A stretch of DNA of 64,000 bases from Streptomyces sp. XY006. Lineage in GTDB: Bacteria > Actinomycetota > Actinomycetes > Streptomycetales > Streptomycetaceae. The position numbers were made by a program, and so were the translations under genes. Below the pieces are notes generated by a model. That model was not told the origin of the DNA. It made no database searches and saw only the letters and a list, made by a program, of their open reading frames with translations. How positions within the stretch are numbered: the stretch's first letter is position 1; every line of letters begins with the position of its first letter. Positions 24,630 to 33,641 of the stretch are shown piece after piece. Location: NCBI RefSeq assembly GCF_002237655.1, contig NZ_NOKT01000023.1, forward strand, positions 1 through 64,000. Reading direction: 5' to 3'.

Positions 24630-27089
24630 TCACTCGGCGTGCGAGGCGGGCGGTGTCCGGCGGCGCGGCAGGGTGAGCTCGAACCAGACCGTCTTCCCGG
24701 CGCCGGTGCGGCTGGTCCCCCATTCCCGGGCCAGCGTGCTGACGACCCGGAGACCGCGTCCCGCGTCGTCCAGGGGCCCGGCACTGAGCAGGGTCGGCAG
24801 CTCGTGGTCGTCGTCGTCCACCTCGCACAGCAGGGTGTCACCGCGCACCAGACGCAGGGCGACCGGCCGGGCGTGCGCGTGCCGGACGGCGTTGGTGACC
24901 AGTTCGCTGACCAGGAGTTCGGCGGGCGCGGCCAGCTCGGCCAGGCCCCAGTCGTGCAGCTGCTCGCGGACCACCGCGCGGGCCCGGCCCGTCTCGGCCG
25001 CGTCCAGGGCCAGGCGCCATTCGGCCACGTCGCCGGGCTCGATGCCGTTGAGGCGGGCCATCAGCAGGGCGACGTCGTCCTTGCGGCCGCCACGCGTGTT
25101 GAGGGAGCGGATGATCGTGTCGCAGGCGGCGTCCATGGACGCGGCCGGGTGGGCGGCGGACTCGCAGAGGGTCGCCAGCCCCACGCCGATGTCCTCGCCG
25201 CGCACCTCGACCAGCCCGTCGGTGCACATCACCAGCCGGTCACCGGGCTCGATGCGCACCCGGACCTCCTCGAAGGGCACGCCGCCGACACCGATCGGCG
25301 CGCCCGTGGGCAGGTCGAGCAGTTCGCTGCGGCCGTCCTCGGCGCGGACCAGGACGGGCGGGATGTGCCCGGCGTTGGCCAGGCGGAGCTCGCTCGCGAT
25401 GGGGTCGTAGACGGCGTACAGGCAGGTGGCGAGGTAGGTGTCGCCGAGGCGCTGGGCGAGGTCGTCGAGGTTGCGCAGCAACTGCGCGGGCGGCAGGTCC
25501 AGTCCGGCCATCGTCTGCACGGCCGTGCGCAACTGGCCCATCATGGCGGCCGAGTTCAGGCCGTGGCCCATGACGTCACCGACGACGAACGCCGTGCGCC
25601 CGCCGTGCAGTTTCACCGCGTCGAACCAGTCGCCGCCGACCCGGCCGAGCAGCGTGCCCGGCAGGTAGCGGGTGGCGATGTCGCAGCCCGCCATGCGGGG
25701 CGGGATGTGCGGCAGCATGCTGTCCTGGAGCGTCTCGGCGACGTTCTCCTGGAACGTGTACATGCGCGCGTTGTCCAGCACCAGGCCCGCCCGGGCGGCG
25801 AGTTCGGCGCCGGTGACCCGGTCCATGTCGTTGAAGACGGGCCGCTCGGGGTGGCGCAGCAGGATCATGAACCCGAGGACGACGTCGCGCGCCTTCAGCG
25901 GCACCACCAGCATGGAGCGGCCCGTGATGAGCGGCCGGATGTCGCGTTTCTCGAACTGCGCGGCGATGGCGTGGCCCATCTCCTCGCTGATGCGCGGCAC
26001 CAGCACGGGCTCACCGGTGGTCATGCACTGGAAGAACGGCGTGTGCGCCGGGAACGGCATGGCCTCGCCGACCGGCACGACGTCGTCCCAGCGGCCGGGT
26101 TCGTCGGTGTGCTCGACGGCGACCCGGTGCCACAGGGTCGTCGTGTCGGGCACGCCCTCGGCGAACCCCTCGCCCGCGACGACCTGCTCGCGCAGATAGG
26201 TGCCGGCGACGTCCGTGAAGCGGGGCACGACGGCCCTGCTGACCTCGATGATCGTGCGGGACAGGTCGAGGGAGGTGCCGATGCGGCCGCTGACCTCGTT
26301 GAGGAACTCCAGGCGTTCGCGGACGGCGGCGTACTCCAGGTCCTCGGCCTCGTCGCGCAGTTCCTCCGGCACCGGTTCGCCGGCGGCCCGGGCCCGCGCG
26401 GCCCGCTCGCGGCGCGCCTTGCGTTCGGCGCGCCGGGCCACGCCCCAGTCGGGGGTGACGGGCACCCGGTCGTTCTGGCTGAACTCCAGGACGGGATAAC
26501 CCAGTTCGAGGATCTGCCCGACGATGCGGGCGCTCTCGCCGACGCTCATGCTGGGCAGGATCTCGGGCAGCCGGCGGGCGAGGTCCTCGGCGCCGGGGAA
26601 GTCGGTGTGCAGCGCGAAGCCCGGCGCGATCCGCTCGAAGGTCCCGTCGCCGGGGCGCAGGCCCTCCGCGTCGGCGGCGAGCACGAGCAGCCGCTCGGGT
26701 CCGGGGCCGACCAGCGGGTAGGCCCACCACAGGACGTCGGCGCGCTCCCGGCCGGGCGCGGCGAGGCGGGCGCGGCCCGCCGCGGGGTAGGAGAGCCCGC
26801 CGTCCAGGGAGGAGCCGAGGTCGGGCCCGAGACCGTCGTCGGCCCAGGGTGCCGGGTCGTGGCCCTCCGTCAGGGCGCCGGAGACGGGGAGCAGGTCGAG
26901 GGCGGTGCGGCCGATGGCCTCTTCCCTGGGCACGCCGAACAGGCGGCGTGCGCCCCGGCTCCAGTGCGACACGAGTCCCTCGCGGTCGACGACGACCACG
27001 GCCAGCGGGACGCGTCCGGGCTCCGCGGGCTCCGCCGCATTCCCGGCTCCCGGGCCGGGAGGTGTCTCCCGCTTACTGCCACGGTCCAT
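24630..27089 (-). CDS. PAS-GAF-SpoIIE (PP2C) phosphatase with C-terminal HATPase domain
   Basis: 819 residues: PAS-like domain (about 28-75, VPLAVVVVDREGLVSHWSRG), a linker, GAF domain (about 270-420, LNEVSGRIGTSLDLSRTI), SpoIIE/RsbU-type PP2C phosphatase (about 440-655: GRVGGDWFDAVKL, VVGDVMGHGLNSAAMM, MCTDGLVEVR) and an RsbW-like ATPase (about 690-810: LLVSELVTNAVRHAHAR, GRGLRVV). Family knowledge: such proteins dephosphorylate anti-anti-sigma factors and the kinase domain can phosphorylate them, linking a sensed signal to sigma factor partner-switching. No sigma or STAS gene is adjacent. Confidence 0.9.
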   Translation of the reverse strand: MDRGSKRETPPGPGAGNAAEPAEPGRVPLAVVVVDREGLVSHWSRGARRLFGVPREEAIGRTALDLLPVSGALTEGHDPAPWADDGLGPDLGSSLDGGLSYPAAGRARLAAPGRERADVLWWAYPLVGPGPERLLVLAADAEGLRPGDGTFERIAPGFALHTDFPGAEDLARRLPEILPSMSVGESARIVGQILELGYPVLEFSQNDRVPVTPDWGVARRAERKARRERAARARAAGEPVPEELRDEAEDLEYAAVRERLEFLNEVSGRIGTSLDLSRTIIEVSRAVVPRFTDVAGTYLREQVVAGEGFAEGVPDTTTLWHRVAVEHTDEPGRWDDVVPVGEAMPFPAHTPFFQCMTTGEPVLVPRISEEMGHAIAAQFEKRDIRPLITGRSMLVVPLKARDVVLGFMILLRHPERPVFNDMDRVTGAELAARAGLVLDNARMYTFQENVAETLQDSMLPHIPPRMAGCDIATRYLPGTLLGRVGGDWFDAVKLHGGRTAFVVGDVMGHGLNSAAMMGQLRTAVQTMAGLDLPPAQLLRNLDDLAQRLGDTYLATCLYAVYDPIASELRLANAGHIPPVLVRAEDGRSELLDLPTGAPIGVGGVPFEEVRVRIEPGDRLVMCTDGLVEVRGEDIGVGLATLCESAAHPAASMDAACDTIIRSLNTRGGRKDDVALLMARLNGIEPGDVAEWRLALDAAETGRARAVVREQLHDWGLAELAAPAELLVSELVTNAVRHAHARPVALRLVRGDTLLCEVDDDDHELPTLLSAGPLDDAGRGLRVVSTLAREWGTSRTGAGKTVWFELTLPRRRTPPASHAE

Positions 27090-27233
27090 GGCCCAGGCCC
27101 TCTCTCCCCACGGATCCGCAAGATCTGTGCCCGCGTCACCACCGTACGGCGATCGCCACCGGCGATGTGCGGCAACGCGCGAATTGCTCGCGCGGGGTGC
27201 GCACCGGCGTGCGACCCCGCGCGCCGTCGGAGT

Positions 27234-29612
27234 TCAGTCCTCGTGCCCCAGCTGCAGGTCCCGCTCGGTCCGCCCGCCGCCGGCGACCTGGAGCACGGTG
27301 GCGACGGGCGGATACCCGGCGGCGATGACGGTGTACTCGCCGGAGGACAGGTCGACGAAGCGGAAGGTGCCGTCGGGGCCGGTGGTGAGCGTGTCGACGA
27401 CGTTGCCGGCCACGTCGAGCAGGGTCACGCGGGCGTCCTCCACGGGCCGGCCGCCCCCGGCCCGGACGGTGCCGCGCAGTACGGCGCCCCCGGCCAGCTC
27501 GATGTCCCGGCGGGTCTCGCGGGCGGCCTGGACGGTGACGGGGAGCGCGGCCGGGCGGAACGCGGGCGCGCTGGCGGCAAGGGTGTACTCGCCGGCGACC
27601 AGCTCGGTGATGACGTAGCCGCCCTCCCGGCCGCTGCGCGTGGTGGCCACGACCTCGCCGTGCACGTTGGTGAGCGTGACGGTGGCGTCCCGGACGGGTG
27701 TGCCGTCGGCGGTGACGACGCTGCCGACGAGGTTTCCGGCGCCGCCGAGGACGATGTCGAGCTCGACGGGGCGTTCGCCGACGGTCACGGAGACGGCCTG
27801 CGGCTGGTGCCCGCCGGCCGCGGCGATCAGCACGTACGAGCCCGGGCCGGGCGTGGCGAGCGCGTAGCGGCCGTCCTCGCCGCTCGCGCCGCGCCCGGTC
27901 TGCCGGCCGGTGACGTCGATGAGCGTGAGGGCCGCGCGGGGCACGACGGTCCCGTCGTGGTGCTGCACCGAGCCGCAGACCGGGACGCCGGCGGCGTACC
28001 CGGTGCGGGCCTGCGGGATCGGCGCCGTGTCCGGGTCGGTGACGGAGGCGTTGTGGGACACCAGGGGTTTCTCCTTGAGGAAGAGGGCGATGACCAGCCC
28101 GAGGGCCAGCACCGGCACCAGGTAGAGGAAGATCCGCGGCATGGCGTCGGCGTACGCCCGGATGTAGCCGTCGCGCAGGGCCGGGGGCAGGGTGTGCACG
28201 AGCTGCGGGGTGAGGGACTCCGGGTCGGGCAGGCCGCCGCCCGCCCGCGCGGGGAGGCGGTCGGCGAGGGCGTCGGCGAGCCGGTCGGCGAGGAGGGTGC
28301 CGAAGACGGCGGCTCCGACGCTGCCGCCGATCTGCCGGAAGTAGTTGCCGGCGCTGGTGGCGGTTCCGAGGTCGGCGGGACGCACCGAGTTCTGCACGGC
28401 GAGGACGAGCACCGGCATCACCAGGCCGATGCCGGCGCCGAGGACGGCCATCCAGAGGCTGTAGTGCAGCCGGGGCGTGCCGGCCTCCAGGCGGGACAGC
28501 AGCCACATCCCGGCGACGGAGAGGGCGCCGCCGAGGACCGGGTAGGCCTTGTAGCGGCCGGTGTGGCTGATGAGCTGCCCGGCGATGACCGAGGCGCCGA
28601 CGATGCCGCCCATCATGGGCAGCATGAGCAGGCCCGACTCGGTGGCGGAGGCGCCGTCGACCATCTGCAGGTACGTCGGCAGGTAGCTGGCGGCGCCGAA
28701 CAGCGCGGCGCCGATCACCAGGCCGATCAGGTTGGTGACGTTGAAGACGGAGTCGCGGAACAGCCGCAGCGGGATGAGGGGTTCGGCGGCGAAGCGCTCG
28801 GCGACGAGGAAGAGGACGGCGGACGCGATGGCGGCGGCCCCGAGGCCGAGGATCACGCGCGAGTCCCAGGCGTGCTCGGTGCCGCCCCAGCTGGTCAGCA
28901 GGACCAGGCAGGTGGAGGCGGCGGTGAGCAGCAGCGCGCCGAGGAGGTCGAGCCGGGCCCTCACGGCCGGCTTGGGCAGCTTGAGCGCGACGGCGACGAC
29001 GGCGAGCGTGAGCAGGCCGAAGGGCACGTTGACGTAGAAGCACCAGCGCCAGGTGAGGTGGTCCGTGAAGTAGCCGCCGAGCAGCGGCCCGGCTACCGAG
29101 GCGAGGCCGAAGGCGGCGCCGATCAGGCCCAGGTAGCGGCCGCGCTGCCGGGACGGCACGATGTCGGCGATGATCGCCTGGACGCCGATCATGAGGCCGC
29201 CCGCGCCGGCGCCCTGCACCGCCCGGAAGGCGATCAGCTGGTCCATGGTCTGGGCGCGGCCCGCGAGCGCGGAGCCCGCGACGAAGACGACGATGGCGAA
29301 CTGGAAGACGCTCTTGCGCCCGAGCAGATCGCCGAGCTTGCCGTAGATCGGCAGGCCGACCGTGGCGGTGAGCAGATAGGCGGTGATCGCCCAGGACATC
29401 CGGTCCAGGCCGTGGAGTTCACCGACGATCTTCGGCAGGGCCGTGGCGACGATCATCTGCTCCAGGGCGGCCAGGAGCAGGGCCGGCATGAGCGCGAAGA
29501 CGATCAACCGCACCCGGCGGGGACTGAGTCCGGCGGCCGGGGACGGTGGTGGGGCGGGGGTGTCGGGAGGCGCCACCGCCGGTTCGTCCTGCGCCAGAGT
29601 GATCCCGCCCAC
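27234..29612 (-). CDS. MFS (DHA2/EmrB-QacA) transporter with three C-terminal carboxypeptidase-regulatory-like domains
   Basis: Residues about 30-520 form a 14-helix drug:H+ antiporter (MSWAITAYLLTATVGLPIYG, GKLGDLLGRK, RAVQGAGAGGLMIG, GPLLGGYFTD). After the last helix the chain goes on for about 250 residues with three similar beta-sandwich repeats (VPVCGSVQHHDGTVVPRAAL, NLVGSVVTADGTPVRDATVT, VLRGTVRAGGGRPVEDARVT), each of the carboxypeptidase-D regulatory type. The tail is probably on the membrane's outer or inner face as a binding module; its role is unknown. GTG start behind GAGGGGAG. Confidence 0.9.
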   Translation of the reverse strand: MGGITLAQDEPAVAPPDTPAPPPSPAAGLSPRRVRLIVFALMPALLLAALEQMIVATALPKIVGELHGLDRMSWAITAYLLTATVGLPIYGKLGDLLGRKSVFQFAIVVFVAGSALAGRAQTMDQLIAFRAVQGAGAGGLMIGVQAIIADIVPSRQRGRYLGLIGAAFGLASVAGPLLGGYFTDHLTWRWCFYVNVPFGLLTLAVVAVALKLPKPAVRARLDLLGALLLTAASTCLVLLTSWGGTEHAWDSRVILGLGAAAIASAVLFLVAERFAAEPLIPLRLFRDSVFNVTNLIGLVIGAALFGAASYLPTYLQMVDGASATESGLLMLPMMGGIVGASVIAGQLISHTGRYKAYPVLGGALSVAGMWLLSRLEAGTPRLHYSLWMAVLGAGIGLVMPVLVLAVQNSVRPADLGTATSAGNYFRQIGGSVGAAVFGTLLADRLADALADRLPARAGGGLPDPESLTPQLVHTLPPALRDGYIRAYADAMPRIFLYLVPVLALGLVIALFLKEKPLVSHNASVTDPDTAPIPQARTGYAAGVPVCGSVQHHDGTVVPRAALTLIDVTGRQTGRGASGEDGRYALATPGPGSYVLIAAAGGHQPQAVSVTVGERPVELDIVLGGAGNLVGSVVTADGTPVRDATVTLTNVHGEVVATTRSGREGGYVITELVAGEYTLAASAPAFRPAALPVTVQAARETRRDIELAGGAVLRGTVRAGGGRPVEDARVTLLDVAGNVVDTLTTGPDGTFRFVDLSSGEYTVIAAGYPPVATVLQVAGGGRTERDLQLGHED

Positions 29613-29753
29613 TCACCGCTCCCCTCGTCGCGCCGCCACACCATTCCCGCGTAAAAGCGACAACTATGAGCAAGCGCGACGAGTTACGGCACACAGCCGA
29701 GCGGTACGGAGATCACCCGAACCGGTGAGAGGCACAACAACCGTGCCTCACTT

Positions 29754-29767
29754 GGGGCTTGAGCCCC
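29754..29767 (-). terminator. short GC hairpin after the SRPBCC gene
   Basis: GGGGC-TTGA-GCCCC lies 6 bp beyond the stop codon of the minus-strand gene ending at 29774. There is no T-run, so it is only a weak terminator candidate; it could serve the Rho-independent GC-hairpin type used by actinobacteria. Confidence 0.35.
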
Positions 29768-29773
29768 CGATGG

Positions 29774-30217
29774 TTACTTCTCGACCTCGGCGGCGAGCCT
29801 GGCGAGCAGCGCGTCGTAGATCCGGCCGAGACCCTTGGGCGCGAAGGTCTTCTCGAAGAAGCCGCCGATGCCGCCGGCGCCGGTCCAGGTGGTGGTCACC
29901 ACGACCCGGGACTTGCCCTCGCCGGCCGGGGTGACGCGCCAGGTGGTGACCATGGACGAGTTGCGGTCCTTCTCGACGAGCTCCCCGTCGGTGGGCTCGG
30001 TGACCTCCAGGAGGCAGTCGCGCACGCGCTTGCTGGTGGCCTGCAGCTTCCAGTGGACGAGGGTGCCCTCGCCGTCGCCGCCCTCGCGGACCTCGTACTC
30101 GCTGAACTGCTCGGGCATCAGCCGCGCGCGCGTGCCGTTGTAGTCGGCGAGGGCGTCGAACACCGTCTCCGCGTCCGCCGCGACGATCCGCTCCGTAGTG
30201 GCCTCGACCTGCGCCAT
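29774..30217 (-). CDS. SRPBCC family protein
   Basis: 147 residues with the START/Bet v1-like pattern: ATTERIVAADAETVFDALAD at the N-terminus, VTTWRVTPAGEGKSRVVVTT in the middle and a long C-terminal helix. Such folds bind small hydrophobic ligands; function unknown. ATG with GGAGGAG upstream. It is divergent from the radical SAM gene and shares the 30218-30387 promoter region. Confidence 0.82.
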   Translation of the reverse strand: MAQVEATTERIVAADAETVFDALADYNGTRARLMPEQFSEYEVREGGDGEGTLVHWKLQATSKRVRDCLLEVTEPTDGELVEKDRNSSMVTTWRVTPAGEGKSRVVVTTTWTGAGGIGGFFEKTFAPKGLGRIYDALLARLAAEVEK

Positions 30218-30343
30218 CGCTCTCCTCCAGGACCTGGTTGCTCGGGGGTCGGGGCAAGCCAACCACCCCGCCGCCCGGGCTCCCAAATCGGGGGCGTCCA
30301 ACCCGGTCGAACACGTTCGGAAAACACCCTCGCACGATCAAGG

Positions 30344-30361
30344 GAACATGTGTTCTATTCT
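30344..30361 (+). promoter_or_regulatory. LexA-like SOS box and -10 element
   Basis: GAACATGTGTTC at 30344-30355 fits the actinobacterial LexA consensus GAAC-N4-GTTC exactly. It abuts TATTCT (30356-30361), a good -10 hexamer, 26 bp before the ATG at 30388. A second GAAC-AC-GTTC element with a 2-bp gap lies at 30309-30318. Repressor bound here would block the promoter, so DNA-damage induction of the radical SAM gene is inferred. Confidence 0.65.
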
Positions 30362-30387
30362 GTGGCCAGAGCTACCGAGGAGGCGCC

Positions 30388-31428
30388 ATGCGCTGGGAGA
30401 ACCTCACAGCGGACTCCGAACACAGCCGGGCCGACGCGGCGCTGTTCGGCGCGGACGCGGTGACGACCCGTACCTTCGACACGCCGGAGTTCCGTGGGAT
30501 CACGTTCCACGAGATCCGCGCCCGGTCGATCATCAACCGGGTGCCGGCGGTGTCCCGGATGTCGTTCCAGTGGACGGTGAACCCCTATCGGGGCTGCTCA
30601 CACGCGTGCGTGTACTGCTTCGCGCGCAAGACCCACAGCTATCTCGACCTCGACACCGGACTCGGCTTCGACAGCCAGATCGTCGTCAAGGTCAACGCGC
30701 CGGAGCTGCTGCGCCGGCAGCTGGCCTCGCACCGCTGGCAGGGCGAGCACATCGCCATGGGCACGAACGTCGACTGCTATCAGCGCGCCGAGGGCCGCTA
30801 CCGGCTGATGCCCGGCATCATCGCGGCCCTGCGCGACCGTGCGAACCCTTTCTCGATCCTGACCAAGGGCACGCTGATCCTGCGCGATCTCGACCTGATC
30901 CGGCAGGCGGCGGAGGTGACCGACGTCGGCATCTCCGTCTCGGTCGGCTTCACCGACCAGGAGCTGTGGCGCACCGTCGAGCCGGGCACGCCCGCGCCGG
31001 AGCGGCGCCTTGAGGTCGTACGGACCTTCGCCGAGCACGGCATCGGCTGCGGGGTGCTGATGGCGCCGGTCATCCCGTTCCTCGGCGACCGGCCCGACCA
31101 ACTCCGGGCGACGGTACGGGCGATAGCCGCCTCCGGCGCCACGTCCGTCACCCCGCTGGTGCTGCACCTGCGGCCCGGCGCCCGCGAGTGGTTCATGACC
31201 TGGCTGGGGCGGCACCACCCGTACCTGGTGCCGCGCTACGAGCGGCTGTACGCGGACGGCTCCTACGCGCCGAAGTGGTACCAGCGCCGGATCACCCGTC
31301 AGGTGCACGAACTGGCCGAGGAGTACGGCATCGGGCCCACGCGCGCGGGCACGCCGCGGCGGATCCGGCCTTCCGAGCCGGCGGCGGAACCCCCCGTGTC
31401 CGGACCCATCCAACTTTCGCTTCTTTAG
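30388..31428 (+). CDS. Rv2578c family radical SAM protein (SplB-like)
   Basis: 346 residues with the radical SAM cluster C70-x3-C74-x2-C77 in NPYRGCSHACVYCFARKTH, and later SILTKGTLILRDLDL and GISVSVGFTD, as in the Rv2578c family that resembles spore photoproduct lyase. Chemistry beyond the 4Fe-4S/SAM radical start is unknown. Start ATG 30388 has GAGGAGG upstream; the frame is open earlier, but the LexA-like box and -10 element lie there. As I recall, the mycobacterial relative is in the LexA regulon. Confidence 0.88.
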   Translation: MRWENLTADSEHSRADAALFGADAVTTRTFDTPEFRGITFHEIRARSIINRVPAVSRMSFQWTVNPYRGCSHACVYCFARKTHSYLDLDTGLGFDSQIVVKVNAPELLRRQLASHRWQGEHIAMGTNVDCYQRAEGRYRLMPGIIAALRDRANPFSILTKGTLILRDLDLIRQAAEVTDVGISVSVGFTDQELWRTVEPGTPAPERRLEVVRTFAEHGIGCGVLMAPVIPFLGDRPDQLRATVRAIAASGATSVTPLVLHLRPGAREWFMTWLGRHHPYLVPRYERLYADGSYAPKWYQRRITRQVHELAEEYGIGPTRAGTPRRIRPSEPAAEPPVSGPIQLSLL

Positions 31429-31565
31429 GAGCATACGAGCGCATCCGAAGATCCAATCGGGTCATGAGTTTTACGGAATGAGTTCTTCCGGGACCGCTTT
31501 CCGGGACGATGCGGCGAGGACGGTGACCCTCGCGGGCCTCGATCCCGCCGTCCTGGGAGGACTCC

Positions 31566-33182
31566 ATGAGAAAACGCGCAGCCGCGCTGTGCGGCGCCGC
31601 CGTCGTCATGGCCGGGACCTTCACGGCCGTTCCCGCCGAGGCGAGCGCACCCAGCACCGCGAATTCCGTGCACGCCGCGAAGCTCACCTGGAAGAACTGC
31701 GCCACCGACACCTACCCGACGCTGCAGTGCGCGTCCCTGAAGGTGCCGCTGGACCACCGGCGGCCACAGGGACGGCAGATCGCCCTCGCCCTGTCCCGCG
31801 TGCCGCACACCGCCAAGACCTACCAGGGGCCGCTCCTGGTCAACCCGGGCGGCCCCGGCGGCAGCGGTCTGACGCTCGCCGGCTTCGTCGCGTCCGCGCT
31901 GCCGAAGCAGGTCGCGGCCCAGTACGACGTCATCGGCTTCGACCCGCGCGGCGTGGGCGCGAGCAAGCCCGCGCTGGACTGCCGGCCGGGCCACTTCGAC
32001 CCGGTCCGCCCGGACTCCCTGCCGGCCTCGCCCGCGACCGAGAAGGCCAACCTCGACCGCGCCAGGTCCTTCGCCGCCGCCTGCGGCAAGAAGTACGGGG
32101 ACGTCCTGCCGTACATCAACACCACCAGCGCCGTGCGCGACATGGACGCCATCCGGCGGGCCCTGGGCGCCAAAAAGATCAACTACTTCGGCTACTCGTA
32201 CGGCACCTACCTGGGCGCCGTCTACGCCAAGTTCTTCCCGGAGCGGGTCAGGCGGCTGGTCCTGGACTCGGTGGTGGACCCGACCGACGTCTGGTACGAG
32301 GCCAACCTCAACCAGGACCTCGCCTTCAACGACCGCCACCGCGCCTTCCTGGCCTGGGTCGCCCGGCACGACAGCGCCTACCGGCTGGGCACCGACCCGG
32401 AGAAGGTCGAGGCCAAGTGGTACGCCATGCGTGCCGCCCTGGCGAAGAAGCCGGCGGGCGGCACCGTGGGCGCCTCGGAACTGGAGGACACCTTCCTCCC
32501 GGGCGGCTACTACAACGGCTACTGGCCGAGCCTCGCCGAGGCGTTCGCGGCCTGGGTCAACGACAAGAACCCCGAGCCGCTGGTCGAGGCGTACGACGAC
32601 TTCGGCGCGGTGGACGCCTCGGGGGACAACGGCTACAGCGTCTACACCTCCGTGCAGTGCCGGGACGCCGGCTGGCCGCGCGACTGGCGGCAGTGGCGCA
32701 AGGACAACTGGGCGGTGTACGAGAAGGCGCCGTTCATGACCTGGAACAACGCCTGGTACAACGCGCCCTGCGCCTTCTGGCCGACGGACTCGCTGCGTCC
32801 GGTGAACGTCGCCAACGGCAAGCTGCCGCCGGTGCTGCTGTTCCAGGCGACCGGCGACGCGGCCACCCCGTACGAGGGCGCCGTCACGGCCCACCGGCTG
32901 CTGGCCCGCTCCAGCCTGGTCGTCGAGGAGGGCGGCGGCAACCACGGCATCACGCTGAGCGGGAACGCCTGCCTGGACGAGCACTTGGCGGCCTATCTGA
33001 CCGACGGCACCGTGCCGCGCGGGTACGGCGCCGCCGACGCCGTGTGCGAGGCTCTGCCGGACCCGGAGCCGGCGGCGTCGGCCGAGGGGACGTCGAAGAA
33101 GGCGGAGGGGGCGTCGAGTACGGCGGAGTCGGCCTCCGCGAAGGGCTCGACGCTGCACGGGCTGCTCGGCTTCCGCGGCTGA
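31566..33182 (+). CDS. secreted alpha/beta hydrolase, tripeptidyl aminopeptidase (TAP/SlpD) type
   Basis: 538 residues with a signal peptide (MRKRAAALCGAAVVMAGTFT, cleavage near AEASA at about 27). Nucleophile Ser211 in NYFGYSYGTYLG, oxyanion loop NPGGPGGSG, GFDPRGVGAS, Asp in FQATGDAATPYEGA and His in GGGNHGI, and the C-terminal TAP-like domain. Streptomyces SlpD/SlpE/Tap enzymes remove tripeptides from extracellular proteins. The last 30 residues are Ala/Ser/Glu-rich. GGGAGGACTCC precedes the ATG. Confidence 0.92.
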   Translation: MRKRAAALCGAAVVMAGTFTAVPAEASAPSTANSVHAAKLTWKNCATDTYPTLQCASLKVPLDHRRPQGRQIALALSRVPHTAKTYQGPLLVNPGGPGGSGLTLAGFVASALPKQVAAQYDVIGFDPRGVGASKPALDCRPGHFDPVRPDSLPASPATEKANLDRARSFAAACGKKYGDVLPYINTTSAVRDMDAIRRALGAKKINYFGYSYGTYLGAVYAKFFPERVRRLVLDSVVDPTDVWYEANLNQDLAFNDRHRAFLAWVARHDSAYRLGTDPEKVEAKWYAMRAALAKKPAGGTVGASELEDTFLPGGYYNGYWPSLAEAFAAWVNDKNPEPLVEAYDDFGAVDASGDNGYSVYTSVQCRDAGWPRDWRQWRKDNWAVYEKAPFMTWNNAWYNAPCAFWPTDSLRPVNVANGKLPPVLLFQATGDAATPYEGAVTAHRLLARSSLVVEEGGGNHGITLSGNACLDEHLAAYLTDGTVPRGYGAADAVCEALPDPEPAASAEGTSKKAEGASSTAESASAKGSTLHGLLGFRG

Positions 33183-33242
33183 GCCGCCCGCGGCCCGTCC
33201 GCCGGGGGCGGGGACGTCACCCCCATGGTCCACCATGGACCC

Positions 33243-33641
33243 ATGAGTGAGCTGACGAGGATCCCCGCCCCCGACGGAGTCGCCCCCGCGGCGCAGTACA
33301 GCCATGTGGTCATGGGCACGGGCCGTTTCGTGGCGATCGCCGGTCAGCTCCCGCTCGACGAGGAGGGCCGGCCGGTCGGCGAGGGCGACCCGGCGGCGCA
33401 GGCCCGCCAGGTGTTCGAGAACCTCCGGCGGTGCCTGGCCGCCGCCGGGGCCACCTTCGACGACGTCGTCAAACTCACCTGCTTCGTCACGGACATGGCC
33501 CACATGCCCGCGATCCGCGCCGCCCGGGCGGCGCACCTGCCCGACGACCGGCTGCCGGCCGCGTCGGCGGTGCGGGTCGCCGGGCTGGTCCGCCCGGACT
33601 GCCTGATGGAGATCGAGGCCTTCGCGGTGGTGGCCGAGTGA
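33243..33641 (+). CDS. RidA family enamine/imine deaminase
   Basis: 132 residues with the RidA/YjgF pattern: YSHVVMGTGRFVAIAGQLPL, QARQVFENLRRCLAAAGATF, VVKLTCFVTDMAHMPAIRAA and PDCLMEIEAFAVV (conserved Arg before this, VRPDC). RidA clears reactive 2-aminoacrylate-type imines; some paralogues differ. ATG 33225 in the same frame is an alternative start. The stop overlaps the next gene (GTGA). Confidence 0.88.
   Translation: MSELTRIPAPDGVAPAAQYSHVVMGTGRFVAIAGQLPLDEEGRPVGEGDPAAQARQVFENLRRCLAAAGATFDDVVKLTCFVTDMAHMPAIRAARAAHLPDDRLPAASAVRVAGLVRPDCLMEIEAFAVVAE

Noticed and set aside
24585-29654. Very long plus-strand reading frame (1689 codons) opposite the SpoIIE and MFS genes
   Set aside because: It is antisense to two clear genes; stop-free antisense frames are normal in very GC-rich DNA and the translation is low-complexity with no family motif.
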